A stretch of 8,594 nt of DNA from Oscillospiraceae bacterium (lineage in GTDB: Bacteria > Bacillota > Clostridia > Oscillospirales > Ruminococcaceae): positions 1 through 8,594 of the forward strand of contig JAFUWP010000140.1 of assembly GCA_017483405.1 (NCBI GenBank), written 5' to 3'. The position numbers and the translations under genes were made by a program. Positions 1 to 6,622 of this stretch are shown piece by piece. The first letter of the stretch is position 1; each line of letters starts with the position of its first letter. The notes beneath the pieces are model-generated. The model ran no database searches. It was not told the origin of the DNA and saw only the letters and a list, made by a program, of their open reading frames with translations.

Positions 1-390
1 ATTGATGTGTTCAGCAGTCAGATGCGAGTCACCAGTGAATTCCTGTCAGGCAGTACAGGTGTGAATGCTGTTATCATCAGGAATGTGCTTGCCCAGCTGA
101 AAGCCGCAGGCATTGTCAGTACCCGTCAGGGAAGCGGCGGCGCACACCTTGCCAGACCTCTGAATGAAATCACACTGTATGATATTTATCAGGCAGTCGA
201 TTGTGTGGATGATGACGGATTATTCCACTTTCATGAGAATCCGAATGCGGAATGTCCGGTCGGCAGAAATATTCATAAAGTCATGGACAGCCGGCTTTCA
301 GCGGTACAATCAGCACTCGAAAACGAACTCAAAAAAACAACACTTGCTGAAATCGTCAGTGATACGAAAAATATCATAGAAGCAGAATAA
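1..390 (+). CDS. Rrf2-family transcriptional regulator, 5'-truncated by window edge
   Basis: The frame is open from base 1 to a TAA at 388-390. It encodes the last 129 residues of a small winged-helix DNA-binding protein. The segment beginning RVTSEFLSGSTGVNAVIIRN, followed by LAQLKAAGIVSTRQGSGG, is the recognition helix and wing typical of Rrf2 proteins. Next come LARPLNEITLYDIYQAV and the NAECPVGRNI segment seen in YwnA-like members. Rrf2 proteins normally have about 10-20 residues before this point, so the true start lies before the window; the GTG at base 7 is not a convincing start. Only two cysteines are visible (in VDCVDD and AECPVG). The closely spaced three-Cys Fe-S cluster of IscR/NsrR types is absent, so a cluster-free regulator is more likely. 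The target genes and signal cannot be read from this window. The gene converges on the Imm22-like gene and ends at a strong hairpin. Confidence 0.85.
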   Translation: MDVFSSQMRVTSEFLSGSTGVNAVIIRNVLAQLKAAGIVSTRQGSGGAHLARPLNEITLYDIYQAVDCVDDDGLFHFHENPNAECPVGRNIHKVMDSRLSAVQSALENELKKTTLAEIVSDTKNIIEAE

Positions 391-391
391 A

Positions 392-424
392 AAAAGTGTG
401 CTGATGGCTTGTCAGCACACTTTT
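392..424. terminator. Bidirectional Rho-independent terminator between convergent genes
   Basis: GTGTGCTGA (396-404) pairs with TCAGCACAC (412-420) around a 7-nt loop, and the stem extends by four A-T pairs (392-395 with 421-424). On the plus strand the right arm runs into TTTT; on the minus strand the A-run at 389-395 gives a U-tract. It begins right after the Rrf2 stop codon and lies 12 bases beyond the Imm22-like stop codon, so one element can end both converging transcripts. Confidence 0.88.
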
Positions 425-436
425 ATTATAAGTTAG

Positions 437-883
437 CTAATCCAATGGATATGGACATTGAACAGTGATAGATGATATACAGTAAATTTTTAAGTCTTGA
501 TAGCTAATCTTTACATAATCGATAAATTCAAAATGACTTTTAGGGGAATATGCCGGAATTTTTCTGGTATATTGATAGTCATAAACAAGAATGACAGAAT
601 TATATGCAGAAGGTAACTTATCCCCGATTTTTCTTTCAAATTCTCCGATAACTTCTTTCTCATAGGAACATCCCATAAGCAGTATCGAAATGATGCCGGA
701 ACTTTCCGGCAGATAAGCACTTTCAAAAAAATCCTCATCAATTTCGTCAGGATTCACATCAAAATCTTTTGAAAATTCAGATGCTGTTACATCATCAGAA
801 TAATCAAAACCGACATAATTTTCTAAATCTTCTTCGGATTTTCTGTTTCCCAGCCATAATGACACATACATTTCTTTTTTCAT
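437..883 (-). CDS. Imm22/DUF4284-like immunity-type protein
   Basis: This encodes a 148-residue acidic, soluble protein with no signal peptide or membrane segment. The N-terminus, KKEMYVSLWLGN followed by SEEDLENYVGFDY, then an acidic stretch, SKDFDVNPDEIDEDFFESAY, and a later GCSYEKEVIGEF segment resemble the Imm22 (DUF4284) family. Members are predicted immunity proteins of polymorphic toxin systems. The assignment rests on recalled family features, not a search. The start is ATG at 883 rather than ATG at 895, because the GGAGG lies between the two. The gene ends in TAG. It starts 38 bp after the AraC-type regulator with no terminator between them, so it is probably read through from that gene. 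Sampled lines of the gene are about 22-33% GC against roughly 50% in the regulator, which suggests separate ancestry. No toxin gene is visible. Its molecular activity is unknown. Confidence 0.7.
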   Translation of the reverse strand: MKKEMYVSLWLGNRKSEEDLENYVGFDYSDDVTASEFSKDFDVNPDEIDEDFFESAYLPESSGIISILLMGCSYEKEVIGEFERKIGDKLPSAYNSVILVYDYQYTRKIPAYSPKSHFEFIDYVKISYQDLKIYCISSITVQCPYPLD

Positions 884-888
884 ATCTT

Positions 889-893
889 CCTCC
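889..893 (-). promoter_or_regulatory. Ribosome binding site that sets the Imm22-like start
   Basis: On the minus strand GGAGG sits 5 bases before ATG 883-881. The alternative ATG at 895-893 overlaps this motif and has only AT-rich sequence upstream, so initiation at 883 is much more likely and removes four residues from the longest open frame. Confidence 0.75.
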
Positions 894-921
894 ATATATA
901 TTTTGTTTCTTCGTGATAAAC

Positions 922-3120
922 TTACTTTTTTGCGCCTTTTCGATAGGCTGTCGGTGTTATGCCGACTTCTTTTTTAAATTGCCGCATGAAGTGAGAATAA
1001 TCATATCCGCACTTTTCGGCGATGTCCTGTAGTATCATATCCGTTTGCAAGAGTAATTTTTTTGCATAAGCGAGCTTGCTGTGCTGAATATCCTGAGAAC
1101 ATCCCAGACCGAATGCATTCCGATAAACTTTCAGAAAGTATGACTGACTCATTCTCATTTGCTTTGCACAGAATTCTACGCTCCATTCCCGTTCCGGACA
1201 GGTGTATATTTCCCGTCTGAGTTCGGATAATCGCTGATAATGCTGTTTTGTCTGATATGTCGGCTGTTCTGTAGATTGCAGAGTAGTGATAAGTTTTTTT
1301 AGTGCCGTATTGCAATCCTGAAGGGAGAGCGGAGCGGCGGTATCGAACATTTCACAGCCGCTTGACAGATATAAAAAGGAATGATTTGTCTGAACGCCGC
1401 TTTTCTGAAACTGTTCTTTTATGTTCTGTCGGAGCTTATCAGGACGGCTGACAGGCGGCAGCTCCGAACCGATGATGAAAAAGATACCATCTTCTGCAAG
1501 AAAAACCTGTTCATGACCGCGGCAGCATCGAACAAGAATATCTGAAAATGCAAGAATGATTTTATCTTTTTCTATTCTGCTGTTCAAATCTTCGATTTGC
1601 TGTAATCCGCTGATGCAGAATGCCAGTACATAGAGGGTTTCTCCGTAGAGCTGTGCGGCGGAGATACATTCTTCCCACATCTGCGGACAGCGGTCAAACA
1701 GATAAAGTCCAGTCAGTTCATCTCTGATTCCTCTGATATAGTTCTGAAATGCAAGACTGCGATAATCATTTTGCAGGCAGAGAAATGCGAGCGCACTGCT
1801 CACTTCACGGCAGAAACGCAGATAGTAAATATCATAACTATCGGCGATTCCGTCCAGTCTCAGCAGGGAATAGCCAAAACAGCGGTCACGGAAATATATC
1901 GGATTGAAAAATGTGACGGATGGCTGATTGCTGTTTATCTGCATTGGTATCATCTGTGCGAGGGGAAAGACAACAGTTTGTCCGGAAGGTTCTGTCATCA
2001 GCATTTGTTCTGAATAATTTACAGTGCGGTAAGTTTCGGAATACTGTAAAAATTCCGTTTTGTTCCAGTCCTCGCAGAGACACAGCCGGAAGTCGCCGTG
2101 GCCGGCATAATTTGTATCCCAGAAGAAATAGGAGGTATCATAAATACTGCGGAACAAAGAAGACACATTGCCATCAGAAAGCAGCAGTGATGTGATTGAA
2201 GTATCTAAATATCGGGATTCCAGTGTTTCGTAATTTAATTCTTCTCCGCGAATTTCTTCCCGATGATGTCCGCAGCTTTCGCCGAGTACCAATTTGCATT
2301 CAGCAGTTTCGGGGATGTCTTGTGATGTTTTTGTGATTGCCGCATACAGTTTGCGCATGGCATTCCGGCCGAGTTCTTTCCATCCGGTCATACAAGTGGT
2401 GACAGAGGGAATATGCAGGCTTGTTTCTTTGATGCCGTCAAAGCCGGTAACGAACACATCTTCCGGAACATGAACGCCGCGTTTCTCCAGTTCATCACAG
2501 AGCGTAATTGCCATGCGGTCGTTAGCACATACAACAGCATCCGGCATGGAGCGTGTGCCGTTAGTCAGTTCGATGGCGAGTTTTGTCGGTGCATCCGTCC
2601 AGAAATCACCATAGACAAGACGTTCTTCAGATACAGGCAGACCAGCTTTTTTCAGAGCATTCCGCCAGCCATCTGCACGGTTGAGAGATGGTTTATGATG
2701 CGCAAATCCGGTCAGGCAGAGAATATCCTGACAGCCGTGTTCTTCGATGAGGTGTGTTACAATACTCTCGAACTGTGAGGTTTCATCAAACCAAATATTG
2801 AGAAAAGGTTCTGTTTCGGCGGCGACCATCACAAGGGGATTCTGGCAGTTTTTCAGCAGATACTTTGTAACATCCGGCCGAGTTTCCTCTTTTGTGAGCG
2901 TATACGGCAGATAGATGACACCATCAAGCTGATGAAACTGCATGGCATTCAGGATATTTTTTTCTTCTGTAAGAACCTGTTCATCATAGAATTCCTCATT
3001 GACTGAAAAAACACAGGCGGAAAAACCAAGATGATAGCATTCTTTCAGAATCCCCTGAAGCTGAAGACGATTGATTGTGTGATAGGGTTTTCCAATCACA
3101 ATCCCGATGCGGTTTTGCAT
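922..3120 (-). CDS. AraC-type regulator with LacI-like sugar-binding sensor and degenerate GGDEF-like middle
   Basis: This is a 732-residue cytoplasmic protein. Residues about 3-285 form a LacI/GalR-type periplasmic-binding fold (MQNRIGIVIGKPYH start, HQLDGVIYLPY, DAVVCANDRMAI near 194-205, FVTGFDG near 223-229), without the N-terminal DNA-binding helix-turn-helix of true LacI proteins. Residues 300-460 are unassigned. Residues about 465-590 look like a decayed GGDEF domain: RDELTGLY (466-473) matches the domain opening, but the catalytic GGDEF site reads EDGIF (543-547), so cyclase activity is unlikely. Residues about 630-730 are an AraC-type double HTH, with DIAEKCGYDYSHFMRQFKKE as the second helix-turn-helix. 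The layout resembles E. coli XylR (sugar-binding domain plus AraC domain). The start is supported by AAAGGAGG 8 bases upstream. It is transcribed divergently from the lyase, so it probably controls that gene in response to a pectin-derived sugar; this is inference. It ends in TAA. Confidence 0.88.
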   Translation of the reverse strand: MQNRIGIVIGKPYHTINRLQLQGILKECYHLGFSACVFSVNEEFYDEQVLTEEKNILNAMQFHQLDGVIYLPYTLTKEETRPDVTKYLLKNCQNPLVMVAAETEPFLNIWFDETSQFESIVTHLIEEHGCQDILCLTGFAHHKPSLNRADGWRNALKKAGLPVSEERLVYGDFWTDAPTKLAIELTNGTRSMPDAVVCANDRMAITLCDELEKRGVHVPEDVFVTGFDGIKETSLHIPSVTTCMTGWKELGRNAMRKLYAAITKTSQDIPETAECKLVLGESCGHHREEIRGEELNYETLESRYLDTSITSLLLSDGNVSSLFRSIYDTSYFFWDTNYAGHGDFRLCLCEDWNKTEFLQYSETYRTVNYSEQMLMTEPSGQTVVFPLAQMIPMQINSNQPSVTFFNPIYFRDRCFGYSLLRLDGIADSYDIYYLRFCREVSSALAFLCLQNDYRSLAFQNYIRGIRDELTGLYLFDRCPQMWEECISAAQLYGETLYVLAFCISGLQQIEDLNSRIEKDKIILAFSDILVRCCRGHEQVFLAEDGIFFIIGSELPPVSRPDKLRQNIKEQFQKSGVQTNHSFLYLSSGCEMFDTAAPLSLQDCNTALKKLITTLQSTEQPTYQTKQHYQRLSELRREIYTCPEREWSVEFCAKQMRMSQSYFLKVYRNAFGLGCSQDIQHSKLAYAKKLLLQTDMILQDIAEKCGYDYSHFMRQFKKEVGITPTAYRKGAKK

Positions 3121-3152
3121 GATGCTGTCCTCCTTTTGATGCGGTTATTTAT

Positions 3153-3181
3153 ATTATATCATACAAAAGGCAAATTTTCAA
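3153..3181 (-). promoter_or_regulatory. Sigma-70-type promoter of the AraC-type regulator
   Basis: On the minus strand TTGAAA (3181-3176) is followed, after exactly 17 bases, by a consensus TATAAT (3158-3153). The start codon lies 32 bases further downstream, preceded by AAAGGAGG. This is a near-consensus promoter, which suggests the regulator is expressed without needing an activator. Confidence 0.8.
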
Positions 3182-3198
3182 TATAAAAATGAGCGATT

Positions 3199-3225
3199 TT
3201 GCAACAAAATTATCCGTGATTGCAA
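3199..3225. promoter_or_regulatory. Candidate AraC-type operator: two TTGCAA boxes 21 bp apart
   Basis: TTGCAA occurs at 3199-3204 and again at 3220-3225, 21 bp start to start, so both lie on the same face of the helix. The second box directly abuts the lyase -35 element (3226-3231). The first box is also part of the inverted repeat TTTTG-CAA-CAAAA (3197-3209). AraC-family activators commonly bind tandem sites about 21 bp apart with the proximal site touching -35. Similarity between the two sites outside the hexamer is weak, so this is a hypothesis. Confidence 0.45.
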
Positions 3226-3254
3226 TTGTGTACAAAACATAAATATGTTAAAAT
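3226..3254 (+). promoter_or_regulatory. Probable promoter of the rhamnogalacturonan lyase gene
   Basis: A poor -35 (TTGTGT, 3226-3231), a 17-base spacer and a good -10 (TAAAAT, 3249-3254) with an extended TG (3246-3247) lie 44 bases upstream of the start codon. A weak -35 with a decent -10 is what an activator-dependent promoter looks like, in keeping with control by the divergent AraC-type regulator. TTGCAA-18-TATGTT is a less attractive alternative. Confidence 0.55.
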
Positions 3255-3283
3255 AAAGATATAGAATATCATTTCTTTATAAT

Positions 3284-3290
3284 AAGGGGG
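3284..3290 (+). promoter_or_regulatory. Ribosome binding site of the lyase gene
   Basis: AAGGGGG lies 8 bases before ATG 3299 and fixes the start ahead of the signal peptide (MKKMFLQKSAAVML). Confidence 0.8.
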
Positions 3291-3298
3291 AATTTATC

Positions 3299-5083
3299 AT
3301 GAAGAAAATGTTTTTACAGAAAAGTGCCGCCGTCATGCTTGCAATGTCGCTTACGTTATCGGGGATGCCGGCTGTAACATCGGCTCATGCTGAGGAAAGT
3401 ACTGAAACCTACGTCTATGCCGACCTCAATGGTGATGAAAAACTCAATGTGTTCGATTTGATACTCATGAAAAAAGGGTATCAGAATCCTGACAGCCTGA
3501 CGGAAATTCAGAGAGCAATCTGTGATGTCAGTGCAAACGGAGAATTTGACTTGGAAGATATTCGGCTTTTGCAGGATTATCTGCTTGCGAAGATTACCGG
3601 TTTTCCGTCAGGGCCGATTTATACAGTAACACATATTACACCTGAACTGAATGCTTATAACGGTCAGAAGATACTCACTTCCGGACGCTATGTCGAAAAA
3701 CTCGACCGCGGAACGTATGCGGTGAATGCAGGCACTTCCGTCTTTATAAGCTGGCGTTTGCTGGCAAATGATGAGCCGGATATTGGATTCAATGTATACC
3801 GGACAACAGGCGGCGAGACAGTAAAGCTCAATTCCGAACCGCTGACGGGCGGCACAAATTATACAGATATTACTGCTGACCTCACAAAAGATAACACCTA
3901 TTATGTTACAACTGTTTATAATAATGTCGAAACTCCTACAGATGGCAGTTTTACACTCAAAGCAGGGGCATCTGTCTTTACGAAGGGCAACAATGGTTCT
4001 GCACAAATCATTCCGATTAAAGAGGGCGGTACGATTCATTTCGTCTGGGTTGGCGATTTCAATCAGGACGGAGCGTATGATTTTCTTGTTGACCGCTGTA
4101 CGGATGACCATCAGAAACTGGAAGCCTATCTGAATGATGGTACTTATCTCTGGACACTTGACCTCGGTGTGAACAGCGAGAATAAGAATAATATCTCCCC
4201 AGGAGCATCTACTATTGATGTGGGTATGTGGGACGGCGCAACAGTTTATGACATCGACATGGATGGTTCAGCAGAAGTGCTTGTTCGTATCGCAGACGGC
4301 GTGACATTCGGTAATGGCAAGACATTTTCCAACAGTTCCGGCGGAAACGGACAGGCGATTGCTGTCATTGATGGTATGACAGGCGCACTCGAAGCCTCAG
4401 TAAATCTGCCGCAGGATTATATGAGCGTAGGACCTATGGCCTGTATGATGGAAATCGGCTATCTTGATGGCGTGAATCCTGCACTTGTCTGCTGGATTAA
4501 GAACCGTAACGCTGATAAAAGCTTTAACAGCATGATGGTCGCTTATGGTTATGCAGGCGGTACGGAATTCAAACAGCTCTGGAAGTATGACGCTAAGAAT
4601 ATGGGCGGTGCAGAAGCGCATCAGTTCCGCGTTGAAGATGTGGATTATGACGGCAAAGATGAAGTCCTTCACATGGGCTATGCTCTGAATGGTGACGGAA
4701 CACTGCGTTATCAGGTGAAAGACGTTATTCACGGCGACCGCTGGCATGTAACAGCATTTTCCAATGCGCAGAACGGTAAGGAAATGTGGGGTTATGGCGT
4801 ACAGCAGAGAAATCCTTCTACCTTGCTTGAATATATCTATAATGCATCGACCGGCGAACTGCTCTGGACAAATTACGGCGGTGACGGAACGGTTGACATC
4901 GGACGCGGTGACATCGGTGATGTTGACCCGACTCATGAAGGATATGAAGTATGGTCATTTCAGGGCATGTACGATATGAATGGGAATAAAATCAGTGATA
5001 CAAATGCTTATCCTTCTCTGAAACTTTACTGGGACGGCGATTTGCTTTCCGAATCTTATAACGACAGCAAGATTGAGAAATGA
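3299..5083 (+). CDS. Secreted dockerin-bearing PL11 rhamnogalacturonan lyase, interrupted by in-frame TGA
   Basis: This is the first 594 residues of a secreted rhamnogalacturonan lyase of the YesW/YesX type (polysaccharide lyase family 11), which cleaves the rhamnose-galacturonate backbone of pectin by beta-elimination. Residues 1-31 are a signal peptide (Lys-rich start, hydrophobic core, AHA|E cleavage). Residues about 41-100 are a type I dockerin with two calcium loops, DLNGDEKLNVFD (42-53) and DVSANGEFDLED (76-87); it would anchor the enzyme to a scaffoldin cohesin. The PL11 beta-propeller begins near residue 112 and contains Asp-rich calcium-binding loops: DFNQDGAYD (253-261), DIDMDGSAE (318-326), DVDYDGKDE (447-455). 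The reading stops at TGA 5081-5083, directly after SKIEK, where PL11 proteins have I-x-K-W, and homology resumes in the same frame downstream. The product as written would lack the final part of the propeller and the lectin domain and is probably inactive unless the UGA is read through. It lies divergent to the AraC-type regulator. Confidence 0.9.
   Translation: MKKMFLQKSAAVMLAMSLTLSGMPAVTSAHAEESTETYVYADLNGDEKLNVFDLILMKKGYQNPDSLTEIQRAICDVSANGEFDLEDIRLLQDYLLAKITGFPSGPIYTVTHITPELNAYNGQKILTSGRYVEKLDRGTYAVNAGTSVFISWRLLANDEPDIGFNVYRTTGGETVKLNSEPLTGGTNYTDITADLTKDNTYYVTTVYNNVETPTDGSFTLKAGASVFTKGNNGSAQIIPIKEGGTIHFVWVGDFNQDGAYDFLVDRCTDDHQKLEAYLNDGTYLWTLDLGVNSENKNNISPGASTIDVGMWDGATVYDIDMDGSAEVLVRIADGVTFGNGKTFSNSSGGNGQAIAVIDGMTGALEASVNLPQDYMSVGPMACMMEIGYLDGVNPALVCWIKNRNADKSFNSMMVAYGYAGGTEFKQLWKYDAKNMGGAEAHQFRVEDVDYDGKDEVLHMGYALNGDGTLRYQVKDVIHGDRWHVTAFSNAQNGKEMWGYGVQQRNPSTLLEYIYNASTGELLWTNYGGDGTVDIGRGDIGDVDPTHEGYEVWSFQGMYDMNGNKISDTNAYPSLKLYWDGDLLSESYNDSKIEK
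5081..5083 (+). other. In-frame UGA at an expected Trp codon
   Basis: Codon 595 of the lyase frame is TGA, followed by C (TGAC, a leaky context in bacteria). The frame then continues as HYDTQSVERLATTWK without a stop until 5867. One base change from TGG explains it; no frameshift is needed because the start at 3299 and the downstream segment are in the same frame. Confidence 0.85.
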
Positions 5084-5869
5084 CATTATGATACCCAGTC
5101 AGTCGAACGACTTGCGACAACGTGGAAGATTACCGGCTGTTCCAGCAGTGACCGCGGTGCTCCGATGTTCTATGGCGATATTCTGGGAGACTGGCGCGAA
5201 GAAGTTATCTGTACCGGTTCAGATTATGCAAGTCTGGTTATCGTTTCCACAACGATTCCGACTGATTATCGTCTGAATACCTTTGCACAAGACCCTGCAT
5301 ACCGGAACGACATGACTTCAAAGGGCTATGTACAGTCAAATATGCTGAGCTACTATCTCGGTTCGGAAATGGATATTCCGAGTCAGCCGAATGTCAGATA
5401 TATCGGTGAAACAGCACTTGATGAAAATGCAGTTTATGCTATCCGGAACGTCAACAGCGGCCGCGTGATGGATGTTGCCAAATCCAGCCGTGAGGATGGC
5501 ACAAATGTACAGCAGTATGGAACAGTACCGAGTAAAGCTAATAATACATGGAAAGTGAAATCGGCTGGTGATGGATATTATTATATCATTTCACAGCTGT
5601 CTACAGGTGAACACTGCTATCTGACAGTAGCAGATGGCGCGAATACCAATGGCGCAAATGTGGAAATATCAACTTTCACAGGGGGAGATGCGCAGAAGTT
5701 CAAACTGAAAGCTAATGCCGGCGGTTCAGTAATGCTCATGACAAAATGTTCAAAAGAAACGAAATGCGTTGAGGTCATCAATGCTGAAACCGGTGCAGGC
5801 GCAAATGTTCAGCAGTGGGTTCCTACGGGAAGTACCTGTCAGTGGTGGTCATTTGAAAAAATGGAATAA
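5084..5869 (+). pseudogene. Downstream part of the PL11 lyase plus C-terminal ricin-type lectin domain
   Basis: This is the same reading frame as the lyase start, 261 codons ending in TAA at 5867-5869. Residues numbered as if the TGA were Trp595: up to about 690 is the end of the PL11 domain, with GDILGDWREEVI (626-637), the TTIPTDYRLNTF segment (651-662) and AYRND typical of the family end. From about 710 to 856 is a ricin B-type beta-trefoil (RicinB_lectin_2/CBM13-like), with ENAVYAIRNVNSGRVMDV, VQQYGT, a central YLTVADG repeat and a final VQQWVP...QWWSFEKM repeat. It probably binds plant polysaccharide and targets the enzyme. An independent start at ATG 5165 is unlikely: there is no Shine-Dalgarno sequence before it, it lies within the PL11 fold and it has no signal peptide. 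It is best read as the severed 3' half of the upstream gene, intact apart from the TGA. Confidence 0.85.
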
Positions 5870-5904
5870 TATCATCAGCATTGCTATATGTTTCAGAATG
5901 ATGG

Positions 5905-5935
5905 AGAGTCTGTACTTCGGTACAGACTCTTTTTT
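5905..5935 (+). terminator. Rho-independent terminator after the lyase locus
   Basis: An 11-bp perfect stem, AGAGTCTGTAC (5905-5915) with GTACAGACTCT (5920-5930), is closed by a TTCG loop in the very stable cUUCGg arrangement and followed by TTTTT. It lies 35 bases after the TAA. The T-run includes part of the stop codon of the convergent hydrolase. On the minus strand the hairpin has no following U-tract, so it is a weak terminator in that direction. Confidence 0.9.
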
Positions 5936-6542
5936 AGTTTCTTGACTGGATATGTGAAATCCAGTTATCCAGAAATAACATTTGTTCCTTAGTGTGAAAC
6001 CAATGCTCTCCGTTTTTCATGATGGTGAGTTCTGCTCCTGTCCGACTGACAAAATCGGTTATAATATCAGGTGAGGTAAGATTATCTTTTTCGCCGTATA
6101 AAATATATGTCGGTATCTGCCAGCAAATCGGATGTTCTCTTACATAACAAAGATACTCCCATGAAAGCGTTTCATTGAATTCCGTTTCGATTTGGCCTTT
6201 TAACCGAAGTTCTTCTTCGGAAATATTTGCCCACTGCATCATATTGCAGATTAGTTTTTCCATATCGACAACAGGCGATATGAAGAAAGCTTTTTCTATC
6301 GGCTTATCGGATAAAGCGTTTATGGTGAAAAAAGCTCCGATACTGTTTGCGATAACCGATACAGACTGATAATTTTGTATGACAGAATCAAAGAAAACAG
6401 GAAATTCTTTTCCTGCCTCCCACGGAGTCTGGGCTTTATAATCGAAACCGATGACAGCGCTGTCCGGAAAAACAGGCCGATAATGGTCAGCTTCTTCTGC
6501 ATGGCCATTTTTTCCATGTATGTATATGACTGCATGTTTCAT
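5934..6542 (-). CDS. Small alpha/beta-hydrolase-fold protein
   Basis: This encodes a 202-residue cytoplasmic protein with no signal peptide. The N-terminus MKHAVIYIHGKNG carries the HG oxyanion-type loop. The nucleophile elbow is ANSIG (65-69) with Ser67; its first Gly is replaced by Ala, as happens in several small hydrolase families. Candidate triad partners are Asp153 in LYGEKDNLT and His180 in MKNGEHWFH; His183 is the less likely alternative. It fits small serine hydrolases (esterase, thioesterase or peptidase-like), but no substrate can be given. ATG 6542 is supported by AAAGGAG 6 bases upstream. The gene follows the ABC ATPase by 80 bp on the same strand with no visible terminator, so cotranscription with the ECF genes is possible. 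A poor promoter-like pair (TTGCCA-19-TAGAAT) also lies in the gap. It ends in TAA inside the terminator region of the convergent lyase. Confidence 0.82.
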   Translation of the reverse strand: MKHAVIYIHGKNGHAEEADHYRPVFPDSAVIGFDYKAQTPWEAGKEFPVFFDSVIQNYQSVSVIANSIGAFFTINALSDKPIEKAFFISPVVDMEKLICNMMQWANISEEELRLKGQIETEFNETLSWEYLCYVREHPICWQIPTYILYGEKDNLTSPDIITDFVSRTGAELTIMKNGEHWFHTKEQMLFLDNWISHIQSRN

Positions 6543-6622
6543 GATTTTCTCCTTTGGAACGGGAACAGTTATATTTATTCTAAATTAGTAAGCCGCTGTT
6601 TTGGCAAGTGGTGGCATGATAA

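Noticed and set aside
3608..4936. Minus-strand open frames within the lyase gene (3608-4111, 4397-4936)
   Set aside because: They are antisense to the PL11 coding frame, Cys- and Ile-rich, and match no family; the plus-strand protein explains the sequence.
5081..5112. Selenocysteine insertion at the TGA
   Set aside because: Only a 4-bp stem (5101-5104 with 5109-5112) follows the TGA, which is not a credible bacterial SECIS. The family position is Trp, not Cys.
5073..5276. A frameshift as the cause of the lyase interruption
   Set aside because: The start at 3299 and the downstream segment ending at 5869 are in the same frame; only a TGA separates them. The overlapping open frame beginning at 5073 is in another frame and encodes nothing recognisable.
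6563..6612. Promoter TTGCCA-19-TAGAAT for the hydrolase
   Set aside because: The spacer is long and both hexamers are imperfect in an AT-rich stretch where chance matches are common. It is mentioned only as a possibility.
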